Source of the DNA: Sphingobacteriales bacterium
Lineage (GTDB): Bacteria; Bacteroidota; Bacteroidia; Chitinophagales; Chitinophagaceae
Assembly (NCBI GenBank): GCA_027484425.1
Contig: JAIXSZ010000010.1
Location: forward strand, 1-64,000
Reading direction: 5' to 3'
DNA: 64,000 nucleotides
Each line of letters starts with the position of its first letter. Positions within the stretch are counted from its first letter, which is position 1. The notes under the pieces are model-generated. The model ran no database searches. It was not told the DNA's origin and worked only from the letters and a program-made list of their open reading frames with translations. Position numbers and translations under genes: made by a program. Below, piece by piece: positions 8,501 through 16,746 of this stretch.

Positions 8501-9671
8501 TGGCTCAGGTAATCCTGTAGAGAGACTGAACAACACTACTTATATCAGTGTTCCGGTTACTTATCAGTACACTATCATAGCCAATGGTTGTTCAAACTCA
8601 CAGAATGTAACAGTACAGGTACGTCCTTCACCAGTACTTACTTCTAACACAGCAGTAGTGTGCAGCGGCGCTCCATTCACATACAATCCTATTAGTTACA
8701 CATCTGGTACCCAATTTGCTTGGAGCCGTAATGTTACACCAGGCATCACTCCAGATACTGCAGATGGCACAGGTAGCATCACAGATGTGCTTAGACATAC
8801 GCAGAGCACACCAGTGGTAGTAAATTATGATTATGCACTTACTATATTTGGTTGTGTTAATATGCAGACGCTTATAGTAACTGTTAACCCAGCTCCTGCT
8901 GCAGGCGTAATAGCTACACACACTTCTACTAGTCTTTGTAACAATGCTATGTATATGAACTTTGGTGCAGCTACACCAGCAGCACCAGGCACTACATATA
9001 GCTGGAGTGCTACTAATGCTTCTATACATTCTACTAGCGCCGATGGTCAGTTTGCACTAGTTAACTTCACTACACCAGGCAATGCTGTGGTAACGCTTAC
9101 TACTAGAACTACAGCTACTACTTGTACTAACAGTTCTGCTACCTACAATGTAACCGTAGGATCAGGCACTACACCATCGCCAGAGGTAATATACTTTGAT
9201 GGTCAGTTTATATGCAAGCAAAATGATGTGAAGTCTTACCAGTGGGGTTATGATGATGCATCTTCATTTGATTCTACAATACTGGTAGGTGAAACTAACC
9301 AGAACTATGCTAATGCATTCCCTGACTTTGGAAAAAGAAACTACTGGGTTATTACTACCCACAACAATGGTTGTGTAGTAAAGACTTACTTCAACAAACC
9401 AACAGGTGTTGCAGATGTTAACACAGCTACAGCCGAAATGAAGGTGTATCCTAACCCTGCTAGCAGCCACATCAATGTAGAAGTGAGCCGCACAGTAAAA
9501 GGTGCTATTTACATGGAGGTGTACAATATGCTGGGTCAGCAGTTACAGCATGTAGAAGCTACTGACAACAAAGCTCAGATCGGTATTGTAGATCTACCAG
9601 CTGGTGCTTACATAGTAGATTGCTATAGCGATGGTATTAAAGTAGCAGCAGCAAGGTTCATTAAAAACTAA
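5538..9671 (+). CDS. Giant T9SS-secreted adhesin, Gly-rich and PKD-like
   Basis: A 1377-aa exported protein. The N-terminus has a basic stretch then a hydrophobic signal (FLFGGMLMVLPLVGSAQA). A glycine-rich domain, about nt 6080-6790, is of the Bacteroidota Gly_rich type. From about nt 7010 to 8900 there are six or seven repeats of about 85-90 residues with the pattern CxN..F.Y.P....G..F.W.R....GI, PKD-like. The last ~75 residues form a type A T9SS sorting domain (MKVYPNPAS...), predicting export through the type IX pore and surface attachment. The OmpA-like gene starts 25 bp downstream, probably in the same operon. Adhesion is inferred from architecture. Confidence 0.85.
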   Translation: MRLEHIYLRQSRREKSTKKDGLLRTFLFGGMLMVLPLVGSAQAPIPLEGTSQTRTVCGNLVVDLNQWLKVSDIDPSETITWSIFNGPNNGVLGGFPYSAGTGSTVVPTGLNYIADPGATSDAFTIEITDGTNPPVYVNILLSINNGPSLTLGAMPSVCAGVTVASIPFTGLTNVGPDTAIFSYTGGAQSWTVPANVTSFKYDIMGAAGGRDSYIGGVAGKGGRVQGTISVAPFTNVGIQVGGKGNDGSVLGAAGGYNGGGDAYYYFYGSGGAGGGASDLRIGGMGMSNRKVVAGGGGGNGADGSTTFAGGNGGGPVGANSAANVFGSSARGGSQTAGGAGANYFGWVPGAFGSAGNGGDGSTQGLSGGGGGGFYGGGGGIWNGGAGGSSYSDPITTFNVVHTQGVNEGDGIVNIYYTNPGTYTIIWDSVTTGGAFDQGFVNVANAALPTNGQFTFAVPAGAAPGTYYGALFINNVSCNSVEYPIEIFVKPLPTVTTPADIVVCHGNPVPFTPFSGPLGGSAYNWVNDNPAIGLAAAGEGHIPAFPPINDTHFPVSANITITPVANGCIGAPVVFQIVDNPIPVLNSSATPPAICNNTSFSYIPGSLTPGTTFAWTRDTIAGIAEPGTSGTNNPGEVLSNTTIAPITVPYVYTLTASGCSNVATVPVVVNPTPTLSSEVNPAPLCNNAPFNYTPTTLTPGATISWNRPAVAGISNPTASGTGAISETLINTTATPKTVIYAMTIRIGSCNYAQNVTVVVNPSLALTSTTALTPTCDSLLLHYEPTTIVSGATITWSRAAIAGISNAAATGVGNIDETLVNTTAAPIVVTYNYTVAAFGCTRTQPVTITVNPRPRLSTSLTPDAICTNSLFAYTAASATAGTTFTWARDFKAGISNAPVLSSGNVSEILVNFTDTTIIVPYLYTSFANGCANQESVLVTVHPLPKISNNISSLAVCDSAVFSFNPTSITPGATFTWTRGYEAGIANLASSGSGNPVERLNNTTYISVPVTYQYTIIANGCSNSQNVTVQVRPSPVLTSNTAVVCSGAPFTYNPISYTSGTQFAWSRNVTPGITPDTADGTGSITDVLRHTQSTPVVVNYDYALTIFGCVNMQTLIVTVNPAPAAGVIATHTSTSLCNNAMYMNFGAATPAAPGTTYSWSATNASIHSTSADGQFALVNFTTPGNAVVTLTTRTTATTCTNSSATYNVTVGSGTTPSPEVIYFDGQFICKQNDVKSYQWGYDDASSFDSTILVGETNQNYANAFPDFGKRNYWVITTHNNGCVVKTYFNKPTGVADVNTATAEMKVYPNPASSHINVEVSRTVKGAIYMEVYNMLGQQLQHVEATDNKAQIGIVDLPAGAYIVDCYSDGIKVAAARFIKN

Positions 9672-9696
9672 TCATTCAACATTAAAAATCCCGTAG

Positions 9697-11439
9697 ATGA
9701 AAAAATTATTTTTCTTGTTGATAGCAGCCAATGGGGCGTTATCAGCCATCGCACAGGCCCCGGATACTACCAAAAAGTATACGGACGATGCGCTGCCTCG
9801 GTGGGTATTCGATATTAATCTTATGGGTGGCGTACTCACTCATGATATTACCACCACCAATCCAGTACTGAACTATACCAATGCGCTGAATTCTTCAGGT
9901 ATCAGTGGTTTGAAATTCGAGAATGGTGTGTCTTATGGTGGCAATGCACAGGTAGGTTTCTTCTTTGACAAAAAAAGCCATTGGGGTATAGGAACTGGTA
10001 TTATGTACAAGATGCAGACCGGTGACGTAACCATGGATAAATATAAAGCAGAATACCAGTCGACCGATGCTAATGGAAACATTTTCCGTCAGATCATCAC
10101 TGCTGGATCACCTGTAAAAGAAGAACTAAAAATCACTAATATCAGTATACCTGTACTATTGAAGTACAAACACAGATTTACTAAGCGTGTAGGTATATCG
10201 GCTGATGCGGGTTTTGTGTACAATGCTATGCTGAAGAACGAGTATACTACTAATGGTAAATTCGATTACGAAGCGATATACAAACACGTAACTACTGGTG
10301 GTAACTCAGTAACTGTATATGACAACGCTGCAACTCCAGGCAACACTAGCCTGTTGATAACACGCAATCACTATGCTGCTACAAACCCCAATGGTAATGT
10401 AAATGATTACTTCACTACACAGCGTATCAACGGATACAACGTGGGGTTGGGTGTAGAACCAAGCAACAAAAAAGGTGATGTATCTTATGTACAAAGTTCT
10501 GTAGGTTTCTTGTTCCAGCCTTCATTCAGCTATTATCTGTCTGACAGGGTAGCCTTGAACATAGGTGGTTACTTTATGTATCAGGTGTTTACACATGCTG
10601 CTAATGGTGCTCGTCTTACGGACAAAGTAGGTGAGTACAACTCATTCCTGAACAATGTAACCACCACCAATGCAACTTCTTATGGTGGTAATTTAGGTCT
10701 TCGTTTTTACTTCTCTAAATTTAGTGATAGAGACAAAGATGGTGTGCCAAACAGATTTGATAAGTGTCCTTATGTACCAGGTTTGCCTCAGTTTGAAGGT
10801 TGCCCAGATACAGATGGCGATGGTATCCCAGATTCACAAGATTCTTGTGCTGATGTGCCTGGTCTGAAACACCTGAATGGTTGTCCTGATAGCGATGGTG
10901 ATGGTATACCTAACTATGATGATGCTTGTCCTTATCAGGCTGGTCCTGCTAAGTTCATGGGTTGCCCTGATACTGATGGTGATGATATCCCAGATAGCGA
11001 AGACAAGTGTCCTAACGAAGCTGGTCCGGTATCTAACGATGGTTGTCCAATACCACCACCGCCACCACCACCATTGCCTCCACCAGCACCAATACGTGAG
11101 CATGACATGACTGAGCCTATTTTGTTTGAGGTAGGTAAAGCTAAAATCAGTGAAGTGTCTTACCCAATATTGGCTGAAGCTATCATGGAGCTGAACACAC
11201 ATGAAAATGCATACATCATGATAGAAGGTCACACAGACATCACTGGTGGTAATGCTATCAACGATGCATTATCTTTCAGACGTGCAAATGCAGTACGTAA
11301 GTATCTGATAGACATGGGTGCAAATCCTAAACACATGGTAGCTGTGGGTCATGGTAGCAGAACGCCAGTAGCCGATAACAACACAGCAGAAGGTAGGTCT
11401 AAAAACCGCCGAGTTATCATGTCGTTGAAACACAGATAA
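9697..11439 (+). CDS. OmpA-family protein with TSP3 repeats
   Basis: A 580-aa outer-membrane protein. After a signal peptide (about 20 residues), residues ~25-344 look like a beta-barrel. Residues ~345-450 carry calcium-binding thrombospondin type-3 repeats (DxDxDGxPDxxDxC pattern, four to five copies). A proline hinge (IPPPPPPPLPPP) leads to an OmpA C-terminal domain (~475-580) with EGHTD and the SFRRANAVRKYL and RSKNRRV motifs that bind peptidoglycan. It should anchor the outer membrane to the wall. It follows the adhesin closely and ends in a strong terminator, so the two are likely co-expressed. Confidence 0.92.
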   Translation: MKKLFFLLIAANGALSAIAQAPDTTKKYTDDALPRWVFDINLMGGVLTHDITTTNPVLNYTNALNSSGISGLKFENGVSYGGNAQVGFFFDKKSHWGIGTGIMYKMQTGDVTMDKYKAEYQSTDANGNIFRQIITAGSPVKEELKITNISIPVLLKYKHRFTKRVGISADAGFVYNAMLKNEYTTNGKFDYEAIYKHVTTGGNSVTVYDNAATPGNTSLLITRNHYAATNPNGNVNDYFTTQRINGYNVGLGVEPSNKKGDVSYVQSSVGFLFQPSFSYYLSDRVALNIGGYFMYQVFTHAANGARLTDKVGEYNSFLNNVTTTNATSYGGNLGLRFYFSKFSDRDKDGVPNRFDKCPYVPGLPQFEGCPDTDGDGIPDSQDSCADVPGLKHLNGCPDSDGDGIPNYDDACPYQAGPAKFMGCPDTDGDDIPDSEDKCPNEAGPVSNDGCPIPPPPPPPLPPPAPIREHDMTEPILFEVGKAKISEVSYPILAEAIMELNTHENAYIMIEGHTDITGGNAINDALSFRRANAVRKYLIDMGANPKHMVAVGHGSRTPVADNNTAEGRSKNRRVIMSLKHR

Positions 11440-11471
11440 TACAAGGGTTAGCAATAACTCAACACAATACA

Positions 11472-11502
11472 AGGGCTGTACCTAATGGTGCAGCCCTTTT
11501 TT
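11472..11502 (+). terminator. Terminator after the OmpA-family gene
   Basis: AGGGCTGTACC (11472-11482) pairs with GGTGCAGCCCT (11487-11497) with one G-T wobble and a TAAT loop, followed by six T residues. Confidence 0.85.
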
Positions 11503-11582
11503 CTTTGTAATATTTTTTGTTGATTTTTTATGGAAAGCTGTGTGTGGTGCGTCTTATTTAAGAACTAAATAAACAAACTATC

Positions 11583-12398
11583 ATGGACACCAACACACTA
11601 AACCACGCCGACTACCTGGATTTGATTTTTTACAACAGGAACAAAAAATATGGTGGATACCAGCTCCGCAGAACCTATGGCGACCGCATGGGTAAGGCAG
11701 TAGGAACCTTGTTTGGGATTCTAGCTGCAGCAGTATTAATAGCTGTTTTTTATAGCCCCAAAGCAGATGCAAATGCAGGGATTATAAGTTGCCCCATGGT
11801 GCCTATAGAGTTGACAAAGTTTACGGAGGTGAATATTACGCCTGCTGTTCCACCAGTAATAAAACAACCCAAACCAGAGCCAGTAAAAGCTAAAACAAAC
11901 CCATTTACGGAGCCGGTAATAACCAAAGACCCTATAGAGCCCACCAAACAAATGAGTACTATTACAGACTTGAAAACAGGCCAACCAGGCGCAGGCAACG
12001 AGACAGGAAATGAAGGAAGTGGTGACGGGAAAATAGGAGGGGGTACTGGCAACGATAAAGTAAATGGAGGACCAACGATTGCATTGCCAGAACCACCAAG
12101 AAAAATAGTAGAACAAATGCCCGCCTATGATGGCGACATGCAGAAATATCTCGCAGATAATGTTAGGTATCCCGAACAAGCAAGAAATGCTGGTATAGAG
12201 GGTAGGGTGATAGTGGAGTTTGTGATAGATGAAGAGGGTAGAGTGACAATGGCTCATGTGGCTAGAGGCATAGGTGGTGGCTGCGATGAAGAGGCACTGA
12301 GGGTAGTAAACGCAATGCCCAAATGGAAACCCGGCAAACAGAATGGAAGGGCTGTAAAAGTGTTTTTCTCACTGGCTGTGAAGTTTTTGCTGCAATAA
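11583..12398 (+). CDS. tonB: Energy transducer TonB
   Basis: A 271-aa protein that couples the inner-membrane proton gradient to outer-membrane receptors. It has a cytoplasmic N-terminus with the Bacteroidota pattern NRNKKYGGYQLRR, one membrane helix (about residues 37-57), a proline/lysine-rich periplasmic spanner (about 80-170) and a TonB C-terminal domain (about 185-271; YPEQARNAGIEGRVIVEFVI). No exbB or exbD is adjacent. It may serve the receptor at 55.4-57.8 kb, but Bacteroidota usually have several TonB proteins, so that is only a guess. Confidence 0.9.
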   Translation: MDTNTLNHADYLDLIFYNRNKKYGGYQLRRTYGDRMGKAVGTLFGILAAAVLIAVFYSPKADANAGIISCPMVPIELTKFTEVNITPAVPPVIKQPKPEPVKAKTNPFTEPVITKDPIEPTKQMSTITDLKTGQPGAGNETGNEGSGDGKIGGGTGNDKVNGGPTIALPEPPRKIVEQMPAYDGDMQKYLADNVRYPEQARNAGIEGRVIVEFVIDEEGRVTMAHVARGIGGGCDEEALRVVNAMPKWKPGKQNGRAVKVFFSLAVKFLLQ

Positions 12399-12420
12399 TT
12401 GTAGCATGAAAAACTTAATG

Positions 12421-12456
12421 TACTGCAATGGCTGTAAGCTGTTGCAGTAATTTTTT
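12421..12456 (+). terminator. Terminator after tonB
   Basis: TACTGCAA (12421-12428) pairs with TTGCAGTA (12442-12449), with a partial inner GGCT/AGCT stem, followed by a T-rich run. Confidence 0.7.
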
Positions 12457-12467
12457 ATATTCAGGCT

Positions 12468-13430
12468 ATGAATAAGATATACCTGTTAACAGTGTTGTTG
12501 TTAATGCACTATTGGGCTACAGCACAAACGCAAGGTGATGGCCAAATTTTGGTGCTGGGTGTGGCGCAGGATGGTGGCTATCCCCATGCTGGTTGCACAA
12601 AACGATGCTGTACAATGGCGTGGAAAGATGCCAATAAACGAAGATTTATAACATCGCTGGCATTGATAGACGAAGGAACTAAAAGATGGTGGTTGTTTGA
12701 GGCTACACCAGACATAAAAGAGCAGCTCGAATATTTCAGACAGCTGACGGGAGGTGTTTTCCCTTATCTGCCAGAGGGGATTTTTATAACTCATGCACAC
12801 ATTGGTCACTATACTGGTCTCATGCAATTGGGAAAAGAGGTCATGAATGCAAAGGAAGTAAACGTTTATGTATTGCCCAGAATGAAGCAGTATTTAGAAG
12901 TTAATGGTCCATGGAGCCAATTAGTAAGTATGAAAAACATAATACTGAAAGATGTGTGTATACTAGAAGATAAACAGGCCATAGCTAGTAGTATGGGATG
13001 CAAAATAGCTGATGGTATAGGTGTGTCGGCTTTCAGAGTACCACACAGAGACGAATACTCAGAAACTGCTGGTTTTTATATTGGCTTGTCTAACAGAAAA
13101 TATGTTTTTATACCTGACATCGATAAATGGAGTAAGTGGAAAATGGATCTGAAGAATGTAGCAGAGATAGCAGATGTGCTACTTGTAGATGGTACATTTT
13201 ATGATAGCCAAGAGTTACCTGGTAGAAATATTACGGAGGTGCCTCATCCGTATGTGCCCGAAACAATTAAGTTGTTTGATAGTGTTAGCCAACAAAAGAG
13301 AAAAATACTAACCTCTAAAATTCATTTTATCCATTTCAATCACACCAATGCACTAATGTGGGATACAGTGGCGCAAGAAAAGGTAATGAAAGCTGGTTTT
13401 AGGGTTGCAAAGCAGGGGCAGCGATTGTGA
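12468..13430 (+). CDS. Exported PqqB-like metallo-hydrolase
   Basis: A 320-aa protein with an N-terminal signal sequence (ending near TAQTQG). It contains a metallo-beta-lactamase fold with the ligand motif THAHIGHYTG (His109, His111, His114) and later residues His194 (VPHRD) and VLLVDGTFYD. The opening ILVLGVAQDGGYPHAGC is typical of PqqB-like hydrolases, but no other pqq genes are present, and a secreted form argues against PQQ synthesis. The substrate is unknown. Confidence 0.8.
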   Translation: MNKIYLLTVLLLMHYWATAQTQGDGQILVLGVAQDGGYPHAGCTKRCCTMAWKDANKRRFITSLALIDEGTKRWWLFEATPDIKEQLEYFRQLTGGVFPYLPEGIFITHAHIGHYTGLMQLGKEVMNAKEVNVYVLPRMKQYLEVNGPWSQLVSMKNIILKDVCILEDKQAIASSMGCKIADGIGVSAFRVPHRDEYSETAGFYIGLSNRKYVFIPDIDKWSKWKMDLKNVAEIADVLLVDGTFYDSQELPGRNITEVPHPYVPETIKLFDSVSQQKRKILTSKIHFIHFNHTNALMWDTVAQEKVMKAGFRVAKQGQRL

Positions 13431-13756
13431 CACTATAATAGTTGGCAAATAATGTCGAACAAGATGTTAGGTATTGCTTTGTACAGGTAGGGCAAGTTTG
13501 GCAACTATCCCGTTTTTTTCGTACGTTTGTGAATAGTACTTTTTTTAACAATTAGGCAGATTGCTGAAAGAGATTGTGCGGTTTGGAACAACGATAGTTG
13601 GTGTTAGTAATATAAGAAACAGAAAGCATTAGCAGTATATAATACAAGAGCAAACAGTGGTAAAACGTACAGCAAAACTATGTGCGTTTCACTGTGTTAA
13701 ATGCTAATAGCTGATAAAAATCGTTTCGCATCTGCTCGATATAAATATATTTTTAG
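13431..13756. promoter_or_regulatory. Long leader with promoter for the PSP1 gene
   Basis: A good Bacteroidota promoter is present: TTTG at 13497-13500, a 21-bp spacer, then TACGTTTG at 13522-13529. It implies a 5' leader of about 220 nt before the ATG at 13757. I see no clear riboswitch or strong hairpin in the leader. Confidence 0.5.
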
Positions 13757-15421
13757 ATGGGATGTGGTAATTGCAGCACTGGTACCGGTGGTAAACCAGG
13801 CGGATGCAAAGGTAATGGTGGGTGTAGCACAGGAGGGTGCAACCGCCTTAATGTTTATGACTGGCTGAATGCCTTGCCCCTGCACGATGGTGCAAAACCT
13901 TATGCAGTAATAGAGGTGAGTTTCAATAAAGGCAGCAGAAAGGAGTTTTTTAGGAATAATACCAACTATATACTAGAGAAAAACGACTGGATAACCGTAG
14001 AAGGTACAGGCGGGGTAGATGTGGGACAGGTAAGCCTAACTGGCGAGCTAGTGAAACTGCAACTCAAAAAATATGGTGTTCGTGAAAACGATGTCACCAA
14101 AAGAGTGTTGCACCCTTCTACCGACGAAGAGATGGAGGTGTATGGCAAGAACAAAGAAAGAGAGGCTGATACACTCACTCGCTCCCGTGCTATAGCCAGA
14201 AGTTTGAACCTGGATATGAAACTGTGTGAGGTAGAAATACAGGCAGATGGCAGAAAAGGTACGTTCTTTTACACCGCCGATCAGCGTGTAGACTTCAGAG
14301 AACTTATAAGAGTATTCGCTACAGACTTTAAACTGAAAGTGGAAATGCGCCAGATAGGTGCTCGCCAGGAAAGTGGTAAGGTAGGTGGTATAGGGTCGTG
14401 TGGCAGAGAGTTGTGCTGTAGCACATGGTTAACAGACTTTAAGTCGGTTAACACCACTGCTGCCCGCTATCAGAACCTGTCTATTAACCAAACCAAACTA
14501 TCAGGGCAATGTGGTAGGCTTAAATGTTGCCTCAACTATGAGCTCGATACCTACATGGATGCGTTGTCTGTGTTTCCAAATAATGCAGACTCTCTGGAAA
14601 CGGTATCTGGTATAGCACATTTGCAAAAGAGAGATATCTTCAAGAATGTAATGTGGTATAGTTTTCATGGCAACAACAAACAATATCCATTATCCATAAC
14701 TAGAGTAAAGGAGATATTGACTCTGAATAAAGAAGGTAAAAAAGCCGAAGATCTGCAACCAGTAGAGCTGGAAACACGCGATGCAAGAGGAACTATAAAG
14801 GCAGTGGATATGGGCTACGTGAATGACGTGGGCCAGATAACACTGAAAGCACTAGAGAAAAACAACAGCAAAAAGAAAAAGAAAAAACCAGCCTCAAACA
14901 CTGCTAAGCCGCAGAAACAAGCTACAGCAGGAGAGCCAGTAGAGGGTGCACCACAGGCAGCAAAACCAGCCAACAGGCCACAGCCACAAGGAAATAAACC
15001 ACCACAGCAGCAAGGAAACAAACAACAACCTAAGCAAGGGCAACCAAAACCTAACAACAACCCCAATGCAGCCGTAGAGGGCGGAGCGCCTGCTACCGAA
15101 AGACCCCCAAAGCCACAAGGGCAAGGTGGGCAGCAAGGTGGTAAAGCACCGCAACAACAGCGTAGGCCAAATCCGAATCAAGGACAACCTGCCGCCGAGG
15201 GCGAAAGACCACAGCAGCAGCAACGTAAACCAAACCCTAACCAAGGGCAACCAACTGCAGATGGTGAAAAGCCACAACAACCTAAACAACAGCAAGGTGG
15301 TAAACAAGGTGGAAATAGACCACAACAACAAAGGCGCTCCAATCAGCAAGGTGGTACTCCTCGCCCCGATCAGCCAAGACCACCTAAACAAAGTGAAGGT
15401 GATGCTCCAAAGACAGAATAG
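13757..15421 (+). CDS. PSP1 / RicT-like protein with long PQN-rich tail
   Basis: A 554-aa protein of the PSP1 (RicT/YaaT) family, which in Bacillus is an iron-sulfur protein involved in mRNA processing. The first 28 residues are unusually rich in Gly and Cys (MGCGNCSTGTGG). The core, about residues 35-320, carries the conserved Cys signatures CGRELCCSTW and GQCGRLKCCLNYE that hold the cluster in relatives. From about residue 370 to the end there is a disordered tail made almost only of Pro, Gln, Gly, Asn, Lys and Arg. The tail is an addition to the usual family length. Role in RNA metabolism is inferred from the family. Confidence 0.85.
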   Translation: MGCGNCSTGTGGKPGGCKGNGGCSTGGCNRLNVYDWLNALPLHDGAKPYAVIEVSFNKGSRKEFFRNNTNYILEKNDWITVEGTGGVDVGQVSLTGELVKLQLKKYGVRENDVTKRVLHPSTDEEMEVYGKNKEREADTLTRSRAIARSLNLDMKLCEVEIQADGRKGTFFYTADQRVDFRELIRVFATDFKLKVEMRQIGARQESGKVGGIGSCGRELCCSTWLTDFKSVNTTAARYQNLSINQTKLSGQCGRLKCCLNYELDTYMDALSVFPNNADSLETVSGIAHLQKRDIFKNVMWYSFHGNNKQYPLSITRVKEILTLNKEGKKAEDLQPVELETRDARGTIKAVDMGYVNDVGQITLKALEKNNSKKKKKKPASNTAKPQKQATAGEPVEGAPQAAKPANRPQPQGNKPPQQQGNKQQPKQGQPKPNNNPNAAVEGGAPATERPPKPQGQGGQQGGKAPQQQRRPNPNQGQPAAEGERPQQQQRKPNPNQGQPTADGEKPQQPKQQQGGKQGGNRPQQQRRSNQQGGTPRPDQPRPPKQSEGDAPKTE

Positions 15422-15440
15422 ACAGTATTGAGTACATAAA

Positions 15441-15480
15441 AAAGCGGCTCGGGAGTTATCCTGAGCCGCTTTCTCTTTTT
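15441..15480. terminator. Bidirectional terminator
   Basis: AAAGCGGCTCGGGA (15441-15454) pairs with TCCTGAGCCGCTTT (15459-15472) with one mismatch. T-rich DNA follows on the plus strand and an A-run precedes it, so it can serve both the PSP1 gene and the convergent DUF2911 gene. Confidence 0.85.
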
Positions 15481-15493
15481 AAATTTTATTGCT

Positions 15494-16369
15494 TTAGTCA
15501 GTGTACTGACTGCTGCGTTTTTGGCGATTTATTTCACCTATTATTTTGTCATTATTGCGCTTGTACTCTAGCTCATTAGGCGTATTCTTAGTAAGCTCTA
15601 TTGATTTTTTTGCTGCCGCCAGTGCTTCTTCATTGTTGCCTAGCTTTTTCTCAATGCGGGCTTTCAAGTACCACATGTAGTATGCTTTTGGATTTTGGTC
15701 AAGTGCCTTGTCTACATAGGTACGAGCAAGGTCCAGCTTTTGGTTGCTTTCGAAGTAGTAAGTAGCTGCCTGAAAGTAAGGAAGTGCAGGTGGATTGTTG
15801 ATAGCTTTGTCGATATTGTCTGCAATAGTATTTGCATTGTTGGCAGCCACTGGTATTACAAGTTTAGTGCGCTCCCATAGTATTTCTATCTTACATGTAT
15901 TGTAGGTAATGTCCTTGATCTGAATGCTGAAGGTTTGGCAATCTTCAGTAGTAGCAGATGGTTTTATTTTGAATCTGGCTACATCAAACTCTCTAGGGAA
16001 ACCGTCGGCTGTCCAGCTGCCAGTAGCGCTGCTCAGAATCACTTCCCACTTATCTTTGTCAGGTATCGTATACATCAGATATTCACCAGCTTTTACACGA
16101 TAGCCAGCAAATTCCAAGTCTTCACCCGTTTTAATTTTGGTAGGGGCATTAGCACCAGTACGCCATGGCTTGCCATAAGCTACCATATCTCCCATTACTT
16201 TGCGTCCGCGCATAGATGGTCTGCTGTAAGAGATCTCAATATTAGATACAGAGAAGTCTTGCGATATTTTTGCGGTAGGACTTAGCGACGGCAATTTCAG
16301 TGCATTCTGAGCATTGGTTGCAGTGGCAATAGCCGCAAGCATTACTACTGACAGGAAAAATTTTTTCAT
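15494..16369 (-). CDS. Exported DUF2911 protein with TPR tail
   Basis: A 291-aa protein with a signal peptide (MKKFFLSVVMLAAIATATNA). Residues about 25-175 match the DUF2911 pattern (PSLSPTAKISQDFSVSNIEI, YSRPSMRGRKVMG, PWRTGANAPT). The C-terminal ~100 residues look like tetratricopeptide helices (YYMWYLKARIEKKLGNNEEALAAAKKSIEL). DUF2911 proteins are common and uncharacterised in Bacteroidota; a periplasmic location follows from the signal peptide. Confidence 0.88.
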   Translation of the reverse strand: MKKFFLSVVMLAAIATATNAQNALKLPSLSPTAKISQDFSVSNIEISYSRPSMRGRKVMGDMVAYGKPWRTGANAPTKIKTGEDLEFAGYRVKAGEYLMYTIPDKDKWEVILSSATGSWTADGFPREFDVARFKIKPSATTEDCQTFSIQIKDITYNTCKIEILWERTKLVIPVAANNANTIADNIDKAINNPPALPYFQAATYYFESNQKLDLARTYVDKALDQNPKAYYMWYLKARIEKKLGNNEEALAAAKKSIELTKNTPNELEYKRNNDKIIGEINRQKRSSQYTD

Positions 16370-16477
16370 ATTTATAACTTGTTTTTATGAATGTGCAAAA
16401 TACAAACAATATGCCTATACTTGGTGATAGGCTTATAAGTAATACAAGTAAAATAACACACGCCGGCACTTACGAGC

Positions 16478-16510
16478 AAAAAAACTCCCGACATGCAGAG
16501 CATGTCGGGA
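16478..16510 (-). terminator. Minus-strand terminator without an obvious gene
   Basis: A perfect 11-bp stem, TCCCGACATGC (16486-16496) with GCATGTCGGGA (16500-16510) and an AGA loop, is followed on the minus strand by seven T residues. No convincing protein gene ends just upstream of it on that strand, so it may end a small RNA or an upstream transcript from within 16511-16746. Confidence 0.7.
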
Positions 16511-16679
16511 AAGGACTGTGCTTACTAACCCATCGTTAGTAAAGCAAATGTCAGTAAAATCTTTTGGAATGCGAAATAATATTTTATTACCTATGTGATG
16601 GGTTTGCACTTTCTGTAGGCGCAATATGAAAATAACAGATAATCGTATTTGGTTATAGCAGTATTAGACGCACTGTTGG

Positions 16680-16709
16680 TTTGATACTACATTCAAATGT
16701 TTACTTTTG
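16680..16709 (+). promoter_or_regulatory. Promoter of bshB1
   Basis: TTTG at 16680-16683, an 18-bp spacer, then TACTTTTG at 16702-16709. The predicted transcription start is about 30 nt before the bshB1 start. Confidence 0.6.
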
Positions 16710-16746
16710 CACACTGCCAGCATGGCAGATGTAAATAATATAAACA

